Of a stretch of DNA of 64,000 nt, positions 13,247 through 25,334 are shown piece after piece. Source of the DNA: Inia geoffrensis (lineage: Eukaryota; Chordata; Mammalia; Artiodactyla; Iniidae); the NCBI GenBank assembly GCA_036417435.1, contig CM070901.1, positions 12,064,001 to 12,128,000 on the forward strand, read 5' to 3'. The notes below the pieces were generated by a model that saw only the letters and a program-made list of their open reading frames with translations, made no database searches and was not told the DNA's origin. The stretch's first letter is position 1; the number at the start of each line of letters is the position of its first letter. Made by a program: the position numbers and the translations under genes.

Positions 13247-13751
13247 CAGTAAGTCTCCTACATACCAACCTTCAAGTTGTGAATTTTCAAAGATGCGAAC
13301 GAGCGTTCACATGTCCAATCATGTAAGTTAGTCCACGTGTCTGGCATACATTGTGACGTGCGTGCATCCTCTACAAGTGGTTGTGCAGCTTGCTTTCCAT
13401 CTCCTATTGTTAACGATCCTTCAGCTCTAACATCTCCCACCTCCTCTCCCCCTTCCACTACAGTAACTCTTTTGCCTGTTCACTGGATGCCAGCCCCTGG
13501 ACGTCAGCTGTTGTACTGTATTGCTGTACTTTTCAAGGTACTGTACTGTAAGATTAAAAATGTTTTCTTTATTTTTTGTGCTTTTTTAATGTATTATTTG
13601 TGTGTAAAGTATTATAAACCTATTAAAGTACAGTATCACAGAGTCAATTTTGTTACTTGGGTACCTAGGCTAACTTTGTCAGACTCATGAACAAATTGGA
13701 CTTAGGAACGCACTCTCGGATTGGAACTCATTTGTGTGTTGGGACTTAGTG
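13247..13751. mobile_element. Tigger-like (TcMar) non-autonomous DNA transposon
   Basis: The left end 'cagtaagtctcctacataccaacc' and the right end 'ggaactcatttgtgtgttgggacttagtg' are near-complementary terminal inverted repeats. The element is flanked by TA (13245-13246 and 13752-13753), the target used by Tc1/mariner elements. Its internal sequence has the Tigger-like 'gcatcctctacaagtggttgtgc' and 'cctattaaagtacagta' segments. At ~505 bp it has no transposase, so it was mobilised in trans. The 117-residue frame at 13337-13690 and the antisense 66-residue frame are not transposase. Confidence 0.85.
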
Positions 13752-13753
13752 TA

Positions 13754-14284
13754 TTATTTAGTATTTCACCATACAGATACAATAAACATAATTTCAAGAG
13801 CATAGATCATGATTAACATAGAAAACATATGATAAACTTGTGTTTTGAATATTTATCACCTCTGCTTTTGATAATATATAATTGTGTATTTATATAATTT
13901 AATTTTAAACAATGACTGTATTTTAAAACAAACTTGTGAAATCTCTGAAAATTTAGCAATGGACTCTCATGAGCCAGTATAAGCCAAACTCCAATACATC
14001 AATGGTTATTTACACCATTTAAAAAATATACATACATATATAAATATTTATGCTTTCAAAAAATAACTGCTTGATTTTTGCTCATAACATTTTCTGTCAA
14101 AGTGAGTAGTAAATTGATTGCCAATCATTTTGAGAAAAGTGAGAATTTCCACATGTATTTTTCATTGCTACATTATTTACTTGAACAAAATGGATGAAAA
14201 TAAATGTTTGCTACAAGCAAACTGTCATGAAAACATGAAGAAGGTAGAGGTTATGGACACTAACTAATTCTGCTAACCCACAAA
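13754..14284. other. Non-coding DNA, nothing recognised
   Basis: AT-rich sequence with no supported feature. Confidence 0.5.
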
Positions 14285-14400
14285 TTGTCCCCAGGTTTCT
14301 CATTTGTAAAATGAAGAGAAATAATATTTATCTCATTAGGTTGTTTACAGAATTAAGTGAATTAATGTAGTCAAAGATGTATTGGGAAATTTATAGATCA
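14285..14400 (+). repeat. MIR-like fragment
   Basis: 'gtttctcatttgtaaaatgaagagaaataatatttatctcattaggttgtttacagaattaagtgaatta' follows the MIR core and tail order. Only this central to 3' part is visible. Confidence 0.65.
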
Positions 14401-15539
14401 GGAACTGAGAAAGCAAGAAGTGCCTCAACTAATATGACCCAGTGACAATTTCAGAGAACCCCTGTGTCATTTTGAGGAATAATCTGTTTTTATGCCACAA
14501 CTTCTGGCCCCTCTGTATATGAGTATACACAGGAGTCACGTGATGAGTCAGCAGCTAAGTTACTTCATCTGAAGTGCAGAGTGTGGAGACAGGACTCAGA
14601 ACAGATTCTGATATAGCAGTAATACCTCATGCAAGGAAATACCAGATTTTATGTCATTTCATTTTGAAACACTTGGGACAAGCATGTTCTTCAATGCAGA
14701 GAAACAGGCTCAACAAATATTCATGGAATTTAATATTCATTCCTTAAAGCAAAATAATCCTGCCATGGTAAAATAAGCAATCTGTTTCTATACTGCAATG
14801 GCAATATATATCTAAATCTTGAAATATATTGCCTATGTAATTCGCATTATACAGCTCTAGTAAATCAGCTCTAATTCCAATTTTATTTGAAATAAACTTC
14901 AACATGTCAATGCTAAAGCGTTCTGTAAGCATCAAATAAAAAATAACTGTAAAATTTACATCCTATCATTTTCCATGTAGTAGAGTAAAATTTATTATGT
15001 TAAGTACTTTGTATCAAGAGTGTCAGAAGCAGTTTCAGCAAACCTGCACTTTGGAACCTACACCACCATATCTGTAAAGAATAGAGCTCTCATTAAAGCT
15101 TGTTTCTAACAACCTCTAATACATATTCTTCTATTCAATATATAAACGTCAGATTTTAAAAAGTTTTTGTTAGTTTTTTCATATGGAGGATGGAATTTTG
15201 GCAAGTAATGTTATCCTAAACATGGCATTAAATCCCATTACCAAGTTATAATGTTGGTCACCAAAAATCAATGACCTAAAATGTAAGATCAGTAAAAATT
15301 AATTCCCAATCTTAGGAAAGTACATTGAAATGCAAGTTTTGCTTTAAGTCAAGAACAATATTGTCAGATAATTAGAATAGCATATAAAGGTACAAATTAT
15401 GTCACAAACAGGGGAAAGACTGTTGAAAGCACACTTCAAGGTGAGTTTATGGCATCCATGATGCAAATCCACAATCAATAGCCAACCAATTCTAACTTGT
15501 AGGGTCATGGAATGTATTTTATTCACCAATTCCAGAGGG
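14401..15539. other. Non-coding DNA, nothing recognised
   Basis: No repeat family, gene or RNA supported. Short minus-strand frames at 14744-14935 and 15344-15529 have no recognisable domain. Confidence 0.5.
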
Positions 15540-15757
15540 ACAGAGTGTAGTGGCTTACATTTCAGCTCTCTTAATTCACTGGCTTTGGACTAGTACTTAA
15601 CTTATAAGTGCTTCAATTTCCATATCTGTATAAAAGAGATAATTACAGGATAAAACTTAAAGGCTCAATATGAAACTTAGATAAATTGGTATATGTAAAG
15701 CACTTAGACAAATGCTTAACATTATTGAAAAAAGTCAATAAATGTTATTTATTGTCT
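15540..15757 (+). repeat. MIR-like SINE
   Basis: Landmarks 'cttcaatttccatatctgtataaaagagataat', 'gtatatgtaaagcacttagacaaatgctta' and 'gtcaataaatgtta' follow the MIR consensus order through to its 3' end. Confidence 0.72.
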
Positions 15758-16504
15758 TATTTGTTCATATGTAAGACAATGCAATTAGTTAATTTATTGC
15801 TTTATTCAAGATCTAAACCAAAACAAAAGTAAACTCTTTCAACTTCAAATTATAATCCCATTCATTTGTAAATTAGTATTTGGAACTTTAAAATCAGATA
15901 GCACAAAATAAGCAAAGAGCTTCTGTAGATTTCATACATTAGCATCATTACCTTTGGGGTGACTATCCTTTCTTCATCAAATTGCAAGAGTTCATGCTCC
16001 AGAAGAAACAGGTGCTATATACACTACTAGTTATGTGTTTTATATATAATTCTTTATTAAAACCAGTGAAGAGAACATTATAACTTTAATTTTAAACTGT
16101 CCATTGAATTTACAAATAACTATGAGATCAAGCATAAAGCTATAGATATTCAACCAAGGCCATATGGTATAAAAAATACAAAATTTCCAATTACATTGAA
16201 TAAAAAAGTAAAATAAAAATCAAATCTTTAACATGTTAAAGGAATATGAAAATGTAGAGATTTTTCTCAAAGAATAACATAGACATGCAGTTAGTAAGAA
16301 AGCTAAAGAAAATACTAGTGCTCTTGACTTTGTACTAAAAGAACAACATTCCAAAAGCCACACAGTATGAATACATGTTTAGTCAGAGACCATTTCTCTA
16401 GCTTAATTTTAGACTTAGAAGAAAATAGCCATGATCTTTGGTAGAGAATAAAAAAGATACATTTGTTTATATGCAAAAGACTTAATGTTGTGTTTTACTA
16501 GAAA
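15758..16504. other. Non-coding DNA, nothing recognised
   Basis: AT-rich; no feature supported. Confidence 0.5.
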
Positions 16505-17690
16505 GACTTTGAAGCTTAGAAGGGCTTATTGCGGGGCTGAGGCTGAAATCTTGGCCTCTGTGCACTGGTGCTAAATTGAGTCTCAGAGACAGAGCTTTGG
16601 GTGAAGTAGGAAAGAATAGCTTTATTGCTTTGCCATGCAAAGGGGGACACAGTGGGCTTGTGCCCCTCAAAACTGTGTGCCCTAACCCAGAGGATTTGAT
16701 GAGGAGTTTTATAACAATGGTTCAAGGGTGGAGTTACTAATAAGGATCAGGGTATGCGCAGGACCTGCACTCCTCTAATCTGGCCTCAGCTGGTCTGATG
16801 AGCTTCTCTGGTTCTTGAGCTTATCAAACTGTGAGCTTCTCTCTGGAATGATTGCTTCATCAAGTAGTTTGTCTTCCATTTGTTGGTGGTTTTAATTTTG
16901 CAGAAGAGCTCAAAGATATTATTATAGGTATCCCTTGAGGTAGAATCAGGATTCTGCCCAAAGGCTGAACTATCCCTTCCCTGATTAGCATCTGTTCCTG
17001 AACCTGCCCTTTGTAACTCAGGGAAGGTCATGGAGGCTGGAGTCTGCACCGTACAAACAAGAAATGGGAAACACAGAAATGCTTCCATGCTCAAAAACCC
17101 CACGGGATTGTGCTCAGTTTCAGGGCCAAGCAAGGAGAATGGGCAGTTCATGCTCAAAAGAACCAAACTCCCTGATGGTTTTCAGTGAAGAGTTTTTAGA
17201 GGCAACATTTAGGGTAATGGCTGCAGGGTGTGTGACTTTCTTCTGATTGATTGGTGGTGAGGTGACAAGGTAGTGTTCCAGGAATAGCAATCATCACCTT
17301 CTGGTTCCAACCAGTCTGGGGTCTCAGCATGTAGTTACCATCCTCCACCTGGGTGGGGGTCTGTTCCTGCAGAGCAACTCAAAGGTGTGTATCAGATTGC
17401 TATGTGTAGCCCTTGAGGAGGAGCTAGGACTCTGTTTTTTCACTGCACTATTGACTGCTTTTCCTTTTCTTCTGCATTCCCTCACTTACATAATTAGTCA
17501 CTGCTTGAATTTGCCCTTTGGCATTCAGAGAAAGTCTGGGAAGCTAAATCCTTTTTTCTACAAACAAGAAATGGGGACCACAGAAAGGCTTTTGTGTCTG
17601 GAAGGGCACAGCATGGCCCTGCTGGGTTTCATGGTTACCTGTGTGGGAGGGAACAGGAAATAGGGTGAAGATTTTTTTCACCATAAGGTT
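16505..17690 (-). repeat. ERV-type LTR with internal tandem duplication, antisense
   Basis: Read on the minus strand there is a TATAAAA box (complement of 16708-16714) about 90 bp upstream of an AATAAA signal (complement of 16621-16626). The end near 16505-16550 is 'ccccgcaataagcc'. That order is the U3-R-U5 plan of a retroviral LTR. The U3 side contains two diverged tandem units: 16902-17068 matches 17369-17575 in the same order. Neither outer boundary nor a target-site duplication could be fixed. Open frames through it (16786-17166 minus, 17385-17663 plus) show no gag, protease, polymerase or envelope motif. It could be two partial LTRs of one family side by side. Confidence 0.6.
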
Positions 17691-17739
17691 CACATGTATG
17701 TATACTGTGAAATAAAATTCATATTTTATGACAAGATGA

Positions 17740-18157
17740 GAACAATTTAAACAATTTTTCTTTTCCCCTTTGGGTCTACACCCTTCCCTTTAGTGTGTGT
17801 TGTGCATCTGCCTTTACCAGACCTCCTTAGGAGATAACATTTTTCCTTAATCTCATCAAGGGTCACAACTCCTTAGGAGATAACCTTCCTTCTTAATCTT
17901 GTAAGGGCCCCTGATGACCCATGACGCACTACTTGCTTTGTGCCTGTAGATCTGGATTGTGTAAACTATCAATAATACATCATTTAATGTACAGCCCTCT
18001 GTCTCAAAGACTTACACCACCATGCTTTGACCTTTAATGGGCAGAACAGTTTTTAAAGCTTTCTCAGAGGCTATTCCTGGGTTATAATCCTCGGTTTGGC
18101 CCGAGTAAAATTTTCCATTTCTTTCTTTCGATTGACTGATTAATTTTTCATCAACAA
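17740..18157 (+). repeat. Probable second ERV-type LTR, sense
   Basis: The 3' part 'gaggctattcctgggttataatcctcggtttggcccgagtaaaattttcc' reads like an LTR R/U5 region and ends near 'ttttcatcaaca'. Upstream is an imperfect internal repeat: 'ccttaggagataac' occurs at 17824-17837 and again near 17871-17884. Family and 5' boundary are unresolved. Confidence 0.45.
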
Positions 18158-19880
18158 TACACATTTTCATACACACACACAAATATACTTTTGTATATGT
18201 GTTACCTCATGAAGCTATTATCTATTGTTATTAAATTTTGAAAATTAAAAACTGAATGAATAATTATGTCTAGTAAAGGCAAAGAAATATGATCATCTAG
18301 AAAATAAAGTATGTAACAGTATTTAATAAAATATTGACAAAGGTAGTGAGGTTAAGGGAGATTTGGAGTTCCTTATCTAATGCCTTCTCTCTGTGCCTGT
18401 TTTTAAGATGGAAGATCAGATCGGGTATTTCCTTCATGGCAAGTACAACATAACTTCTTTATGAATTGTTTATCACTTGTGTAGCCAAAAGTTTGCCTTG
18501 ATAATCTGGCCTCTCTCTTACTAATTTCCCTCTACCTGTGCTGCCCCTTGGGCATCTCATTAAAACAGTCATCATTGTCATCTTTTGCTGTTTAAGTACA
18601 ATGATTAACCCATTTACTTTTCAACACAACCTCTTAAAAGATTTTCCTTGTTATGCTACTTTACTTGTGGAACTTGTAAATGTGGAGCTTGAGTCACAGA
18701 GTGGTTAAACAATAAGGCAAGTGTCACACCATGTTAAACAGTGGCAACAATATTTCAATTTAAGCTCTTGAGCAGTGTCCCTATAACACTCACCAATTTT
18801 ATGATACAGTGTTTAAAATACACAAAAAAATTAGAGAGTATAAGAGACACATGAATTCACCATCTAGACTTATTAAATTTTTACATTTCAACATATTTGC
18901 TATAGACTTTTTTAATGGCAAGTTTTCTTGAGAGGTAAATTAAACTAATTTACTTTTTTTCTCTTAAGTTTTAGATTCATTGTAACTGTTGACATTTCTT
19001 CTAGCAGATCATGCTAATGACTATTCAAAATGTTTCTTCCCTAGGCCCCTGCTGCTACAGCTGAAAGGTGCCGAGGCAGAAAGAAGGAAGGAAAAGGAGA
19101 ATTTATTGTGCACAACTGGGCAGCGGGTTCAGAGAGGAAGACAGCTGAAGGCAGAGACAAGCAGACAAAGGAGAATGTTAAGTTTTAGAAGGAAAAAGCA
19201 AAATTCACTAGTTCATCCTTATGCTTACAGAGAATATTTTCATGAAAAATTTTATATTCAGAAACATTTTCACTAGTAGACTAGTAAATGAATATAGCAA
19301 AGCATTTGTAAGAGAATATATACTTGAATATAGTAAAGAAAAACCATCTTCATAATAATGAATAAAATGCTATTGAATTGTTTGAAGGAATATTCTATTT
19401 TGAACTCTTCAGTTCATTAAGTGGTTCAATGTGTTCTTTGATAAAAGGCTAATAGAGAGAGAGAAGCCAATCTGTGCAAATAAATCAATGCAATTGCAGT
19501 TACAACTCCAAAAAATTTTTTCAGATAACATCAATATTTGGTCCTAAAATGTATAAAGAAAAGAAAAACATAAAGTGCCAAGATAATTTTGATGAAGATG
19601 AATAAAGTGTTATTGTTATCTGAAAATTGGGTTTACCTCTTGGTAGGTGCCGAGCCAATAGAAACAGCCAAGCCAAAGATTGGTAGAAGGAAGGACTTAT
19701 TATTACTTGCAGCAGGTAAGCAGAGCACTGTGGATCTCTCCTAAAGCAGTTTCTCCTGAACAGCAAAAATGAAGAAATTTTAATCTAAGAGTACATGAAT
19801 ATACATGAAGGGGCTTCAACAGAGGAGAATTCAGCATAGAATTGGGTCAAAGATTAACAGAGTCTGAGCTTCAGTTGATT
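18158..19880. other. Non-coding DNA with possible LTR scraps
   Basis: Mostly AT-rich. Two segments share the word 'ggtgccgag' followed by purine-rich 'agaaggaagg' sequence (around 19067 and 19647) and could be pieces of one repeat. The 95-residue frame at 18989-19276 includes the first and has no recognisable motif. Confidence 0.4.
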
Positions 19881-19889
19881 GAAATCAGA

Positions 19890-20020
19890 AGGGTCCATAT
19901 CTTCATTCCCCCTCCCGCTTTCCCCCTTTGGTGTCCATACGTTTGTTCTCTACATCTGTGTCTCTATTTCTGCCTTGTAAACTGGTTCATCTCTACCATT
20001 TTTCTAGATTCCACATATTC
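19890..20020 (-). repeat. L1 3' region fragment, antisense
   Basis: 'ttggtgtccatacgtttgttctctacatctgtgtctctatttctgcc' is the reverse of the young artiodactyl/cetacean L1 3' UTR and matches the copy at 41218-41267. Both the tail and the 5' part are missing. Confidence 0.8.
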
Positions 20021-20734
20021 AAGCATTATTAATGCATGCAATCAATAGGTTAATATTAAAATACTGCCTTTTGAAAAAAGTTAATAGTTTTTTAAATATT
20101 TGAGTTAAACATTCATCTAATATTTATTAGACATTTTTGTTGCTGCCAAATTATTCTTCAAAATCAATATTTTTTCTTTCTCTCTCTCTTTTTTTTTTTT
20201 TGTTGGTGAGGCATGCATATTACAAGGCTTTTTGCTTAAAACTAGAATTTCACCATTACTATCCCCATGATCTCTGGTTTCAAAGACAATTGCTGTCTGT
20301 GGTGATGGATACAATATTAATGTCTTTCTTCAAAACAAAAGGGTGTAATTGATATATCCCTGGACGCTGTCTAATTTATCCCCTTTTTTATGCTTTTCTA
20401 ATGTGATTTTAAGACTTTTAAAGTATTTCATGTCCATCAAAATTCCCCAGTTACTTACATCTTAAAAACTTGAAACAATAGTTACATTGAAGTCATTCTT
20501 TGCAAACTTGTCAAGTTCATATAAAGCTCAACCATTCACCATGAACAGCCATGAGAGTTAATCTACAAACTGATGCTGATCATTCAAGTTCTAGCATCTC
20601 TTGTTTTAGTGAAAAATTATCTCACCTGATAAGCTCTTGCCTATCCCCAATCTCTCCCATCCTCTGTCTAATTAATTGATAAGAAGTATGCTACAGACTT
20701 TCTCAAACAACACTTCTATACTGGTTTCAAATTT
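20021..20734. other. Non-coding DNA, nothing recognised
   Basis: Pyrimidine-rich run at 20171-20201. No gene or repeat supported. Confidence 0.5.
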
Positions 20735-21110
20735 GTTGTATTCATGTGGCTAGTTGTATTTCCAAAGAGGCTTTCAACAATATTCCCTATCCTCCATAAT
20801 CTTCTACATTGTGAACTTACCACTCCCCCAATAAAAGTGGTATCTAGTTCCTCTTTTATTTCTTTATCTGTGTTGGCCTGGGACTACTTTGACCAATTGC
20901 ATATGGCAGAAGTGGTGCTGTGTGACTTACAATGCTAAGTCAGAAAAAATCAAACTATTTCTGCATGGGTCTTCTAACAGTCAAACATTCTTTGGACCAT
21001 CTTTGGATACTTGGATCTTTTGGACACTTTCAGACACAACCTCCACATAAGAAATCCTTCTACACTGGAACCATCAGGCTGTAGGGGCTCTATATAGCAT
21101 TGTTAGCCAG
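20735..21110 (+). repeat. Probable MaLR-like LTR remnant
   Basis: 'gtgttggcctgggactactttgaccaattgcatatggcagaagtggtgctgtgtgactt' follows an internal segment common in MLT1-type LTRs. Ends are not defined. Confidence 0.45.
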
Positions 21111-21182
21111 CATTAAGTGCCACATATCAAGTTATTTTTGGGAGAAGATGATGGGAATAAGAGAAGTATTTCAAATGTGTTT

Positions 21183-21550
21183 TATTTATTTTATAAATTT
21201 ATTTATTTATATATTTATTTAATTTTGGTTGCATTGGATCTTCATTGCTGCGCGCAGGCTTTCTTTAGTTGCAGTGAGTGAGAGATACTCTTCATTGTGG
21301 TGCATGAGCTTCTCATTGCGGTGGCTTCTCTTGTTAAAAATCACGGGCTCTAGGCATGCAGGCTTCCGTAGTTGTGGCTTGAGGGCTTCAGTAGTTGTGG
21401 CTCGCGGACTCTGGAGCGCAAGCTCAGAAGTTGTGGTGCAGGGGCTTAGTTGCTCCATGGCATGTGGGATCTTCCCGGACCAGGGCTCTAAACCATGTCC
21501 CTTGCATTGGCAGGCAGATTCTTAACCACTGCACCACCAGTGAAGCCCAG
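21183..21550 (-). repeat. CHR-type SINE, long form, antisense
   Basis: The reverse complement runs from the 'ggcttcactggtggtgcagtggttaagaatctgcctgcc' head, through the extra 'ccacaactactgaagcc'-type modules, to a (TTTA)n-like reversed tail at 21183-21222. The 8-bp flanks atgtgttt (21175-21182 and 21551-21558) are a short target-site duplication. Confidence 0.93.
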
Positions 21551-21558
21551 ATGTGTTT

Positions 21559-23672
21559 CTTAAAGATAGTGGACATATTAATTTTGGCACTCAATTATCA
21601 ATATGCAATAGATATTCAATAAATACTTATTAATGCATGAATTAATGAATGTAATTAAAATATTTAATATACATAACGATTTTTAATAATAGGAGTTTCT
21701 AATAATTTGAAAATTCTACTGTTTGAACATGAAAACATTCAGGAGTTTTCATTTCTCTCAGTAGAAATTCTATGACAATGGTTAGTATTTTGGAGAATAA
21801 AAGTTTCATCTAAAATACCAAAATTCATTGGAAAGAAGATGCCTAGAATAAGAGAAATATTTTATATGTAAATTTTAAAGCATCATGTCAGAAATATTAA
21901 ATTTGGCACTCTTAATTATCAATATGGGTCCTAGGATTGCTAATTACTTTGCAGTGATCAATTCTAATGATAAATTTAATGTCTAAGAATAGCTCAGAGC
22001 TTGCTTTCATCTACCTTATATACATATAGGGCCTAAAATATCACCTTTAGAAAAATTACTCATAGTATTGATTTTGATTATTGCACAGGACAAAGTATAC
22101 TTAAAAGTAAGAAATTTCTTATTGGATTATAGTTAATTCTCAGTCTTGTAGAGTAGATTTGTTCAGTCCAAGTTATCCTTGGAGTGGCTTGATATGACTC
22201 ATCAATTAAGAATATTGGATGAGTTTCATGGTGACTAAGAACCACAAGTTACAAAATTAATGAGTCAAGTATTTAAGTTAATTTTGGATGACACATTTGA
22301 CAGTTATTGTTTAGTGTGTCTTAATAAATCAAGGATCTATTCCTTCCATGAGAAAAGCATCTGCCTTTAAAATAAAAAATACAAAACCAAGGCTTATTCT
22401 AACACAATTCTTTTCTCTTTTAGTCTTGTTACAGCATTTTTTTTTCCAAAGGAAAAAGCATTGAGAGAAAATTGATATGATTATACTTAATCTTATGAAT
22501 GTTAATTTTCTAGAACTCCTTCAAATTTCACTTATATCATAAACAGCCACTTTATTGTCATAAAATAACTCTATAAGAGTCTTTTTTTCCCCTTTTACTA
22601 CTTAAATCCTAGCTAATGATTTTCCTGTTACATTTTCCTGGTACAGCAAGTTAATGTGCTGAGTTTCTTAAGGATTTTAAAGTATTTCTCATAATTAGGG
22701 CTATTTGCTGAAACAGATATGCACAGACATCTTCAAATCATTATGAAATTTTCAGAAATGATAAGAAAATGAAATGGCCACTTAAATGTGATTAAATGTC
22801 TGAGTTGTGACTAATAATTACAGATATTATGATCATTGAAAATTTACATTTTAAAATTATGTCATGATGATGTCTTAAACTAAAACGCTAAGTGTAATGT
22901 TTTCTTTCTAGCATGAGTAAAGCAAATATCTCTTGAAATTTTAGTCCTGAGAAAAATTCAGTTGTTCAGTTAAGTTTCTGCCTTAACTGTAAGGAATTAA
23001 CTGACTTTGTAAATTTTAGATTTATTATTCCTTCTTTGCTTAGTAAAATATATGTAATGCTACATTAAAGAATTATGGTAGAAATATAGAAGTACTATAA
23101 AATGAATTCTTGTATTATACAGATCATATACTAAGAACCATCTTGCGTTTATTTTTTTTATTATTATAAAAACCAGACAGTAAAAAGAGATTAACCTATT
23201 TTAGCATACAATATAATATTAAGATACCAGAAATTTTAAAAACTCTCAATATAAATTCTGCATTGAGTAATCCAATTAGTATATTAATTGTGATAATTGA
23301 AAGAAATGCTGCCTTCTTCCTTCCTAATGGTTATGTGCTGCATACAGTGTTTCAAGTTGTATTTAAACTACAATAATGTCACAATCACTAACTTTTTCAT
23401 GTAGAATACTTATTTGAATGCTTCATATTCAAAAATGTTAATATCAAGTATACTTTCCGTATATTTCATATTTCTAAAAATTGTAAATTCAGAATTTTCC
23501 CCACAATATGCTATATAATTTTTTCTGAATTATTTTGGTTACTCAGACTTACATTTAGCATATCTTCTTTTGTGGCAATTTATAAGGAATTATAGGATAA
23601 ATAAGTTTTCTTTCTGCTTTTTTGCAAATTATACATGATTTTGGAACTGGAATTTTCAAAGCATATATATAT
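21559..23672. other. AT-rich non-coding DNA
   Basis: About 2.1 kb with no repeat family, exon or RNA gene that I can support. Confidence 0.5.
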
Positions 23673-23680
23673 TTATATAC

Positions 23681-23891
23681 TTTTTTTTTTTTATTTTTGG
23701 CGGTACACAGGCCTCTCACTGCTGTGGCCTCTCCCACTGTGGAGCACAGGCTCTGGACGTGCAGACTCAATGGCCATGGTTCACGGGCCCAGCCGCTCTG
23801 CAGCATGTGGGATCCTCCCAGACCAGGGCACGAACCTGTGCCCCCTGCATTGGCAGGCGGACTCTCAACCACTGTGCCACCAGGGAAGCCC
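23681..23891 (-). repeat. CHR-type SINE, ~200-bp form, antisense
   Basis: T-run 23681-23692 (reversed A-tail), then the reversed body ending at 'ccaccagggaagccc'. Flanked by ttatatac at 23673-23680 and 23892-23899. Open frames on both strands here (23555-24052) are SINE-derived. Confidence 0.94.
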
Positions 23892-23899
23892 TTATATAC

Positions 23900-24010
23900 A
23901 TTTTATATATTTTTATATGTATTCAGAGTAGGTATATCCAGTATATGTGTGTATATATACGTATATATGCATGTGTGTATACATATATATGTACATATAT
24001 AATATATATT
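23900..24010. repeat. TA/TG-rich cryptic microsatellite
   Basis: Imperfect mixture of 'tatata', 'gtgtgtata' and 'catatatat' units. The SINE at 23681 landed at its edge; part of the sequence (ttatatac) is the duplicated target. Confidence 0.8.
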
Positions 24011-24625
24011 TGCAGCAGCACAAGTGTGGATGGGAGCTGTATGTGTGAGTAGCAGGGCTGCAGTCAGGTGAGTGTAAGAATGGAATTAATTCTCCTAACA
24101 CCTGGAGAAATCATTGAGAGAATATCACTGAATAATTATGTCATCCACTTAATCTCTTTTTAGGAACAAACTGTTTCTTTATCTTTACACATTCAAAGAA
24201 TTCTGGTCAGCATGGTTTGTACACAACAATACAAAAATGCAATTACAGGTACTTCTATATTTTGTAAAAACCCTTCTTATATATAGAGAAAAAAACAGAT
24301 AAGTAAAAGTCATCGATGATTTCTCTGTGCATTCTTGTAACATGTCTTAAGAAACATAATTCTTCCAAGATTTTTGTAGAAACTTAAGTAAGCTTTGATG
24401 GATATCAAAATATCAGATTTTAAAAAAAATAATTTGCTACATGAATGTAATATGAAGGAAAAGTTGACTCATAACCAGAAGAATAATGAAAAACAATCAA
24501 TAGTAACCAACTACTAGGTAACCCGCATGCTGGAATTAAGTGTATAGGTGACAATGGACAAAATAATAGTAATAAACAGAGATTTTGACATGTAAGACAA
24601 TGTGAAGTGTTTTAATATACATGTA
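24011..24625. other. Non-coding DNA, nothing recognised
   Basis: AT-rich; no feature supported. Confidence 0.5.
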
Positions 24626-25118
24626 ATTATGAAACAGAGCAGGACCCTATGGTCCTTTCCCCCCATGACTTTCCCCTGCCTTTTGTCTGTAGAAAAACTT
24701 TAGTCAAAGAATAAGTTTAATCAGAGAAGTGAGAAAATGCAGAAGCAAAGGAAAACAGTCAAACAGGACCAAATAATAATTCTTTAGTCATGTAGAGTCA
24801 AGGACTTTCAGTTCCTCCTCAAGGGCTATAGATAATATTCTGAGACATATTTCATGAACTGTTTTGTAGATACTGAAATCCCCACCAGGTGGAAGAAGTT
24901 AACTACATGATGACCAGACTATAGCCAGGACATAAACTGCCACAATTCTGAGAACTGGCCTCAAAGAAGTGGGAACAAACTGAAGAAGGAACTGAAGACT
25001 AACTGTACTGAAAGCAATCAAGAGGACTGATCGGACCACTGCATGACCAATTTCAAGATGACTGTCAGAGGTGACTGTACTGTTTCTGCATGTAGCACCC
25101 CCCCCCCGTCCCCCCACC

Positions 25119-25125
25119 TATAAAA
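25119..25125 (+). promoter_or_regulatory. LTR TATA box
   Basis: TATAAAA within the solitary LTR. It is placed correctly relative to the downstream AATAAA. Activity cannot be judged from sequence. Confidence 0.6.
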
Positions 25126-25204
25126 GCTCCTGCCCACTGATTATCAATGGTGGGGAGTTGTACTTTGGATATAAGCAACCCCTCCACCCATTGCCGGACT
25201 CCAA

Positions 25205-25210
25205 AATAAA
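25205..25210 (+). promoter_or_regulatory. LTR polyadenylation signal
   Basis: AATAAA in 'ccaaaataaagcaaac', followed by a T/GT-rich stretch (cctctttgttggctttt) of the kind needed for 3' end formation. Confidence 0.65.
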
Positions 25211-25334
25211 GCAAACTTTCCTTTCCACCAACCTTCCTCTTTGTTGGCTTTTGAGCGACAAGCAGCCAGACTGCACTTTTAGTAACAATTATAGTGCCAG
25301 AAACAGAGTAAAGTGAAAGTGGGGTAACACAAAT

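Larger units (their letters stand above)
24630..25287 (+). repeat. Complete solitary ERV LTR (658 bp), class I-like
   Basis: The block starts TG and ends CA and is flanked by the same 4 bp, ATTA, at 24626-24629 and 25288-25291. A 4-bp duplication fits gammaretrovirus-related (ERV1) elements. It has a TATAAAA box at 25119-25125 and an AATAAA signal at 25205-25210, 80 bp further on, so U3, R and U5 are all identifiable. A C-run (25098-25115) precedes the TATA box. No internal retroviral sequence follows, so it is a solo LTR left by recombination between paired LTRs. Confidence 0.82.

Noticed and set aside
13337..13690. 117-residue ORF inside the Tigger-like element
   Set aside because: It shows no transposase signature (no DDE-type context) and consists of the element's non-coding internal sequence.
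16786..17166. 126-residue minus-strand ORF in the LTR block
   Set aside because: Lies in LTR U3-like sequence and has no retroviral protein motif.
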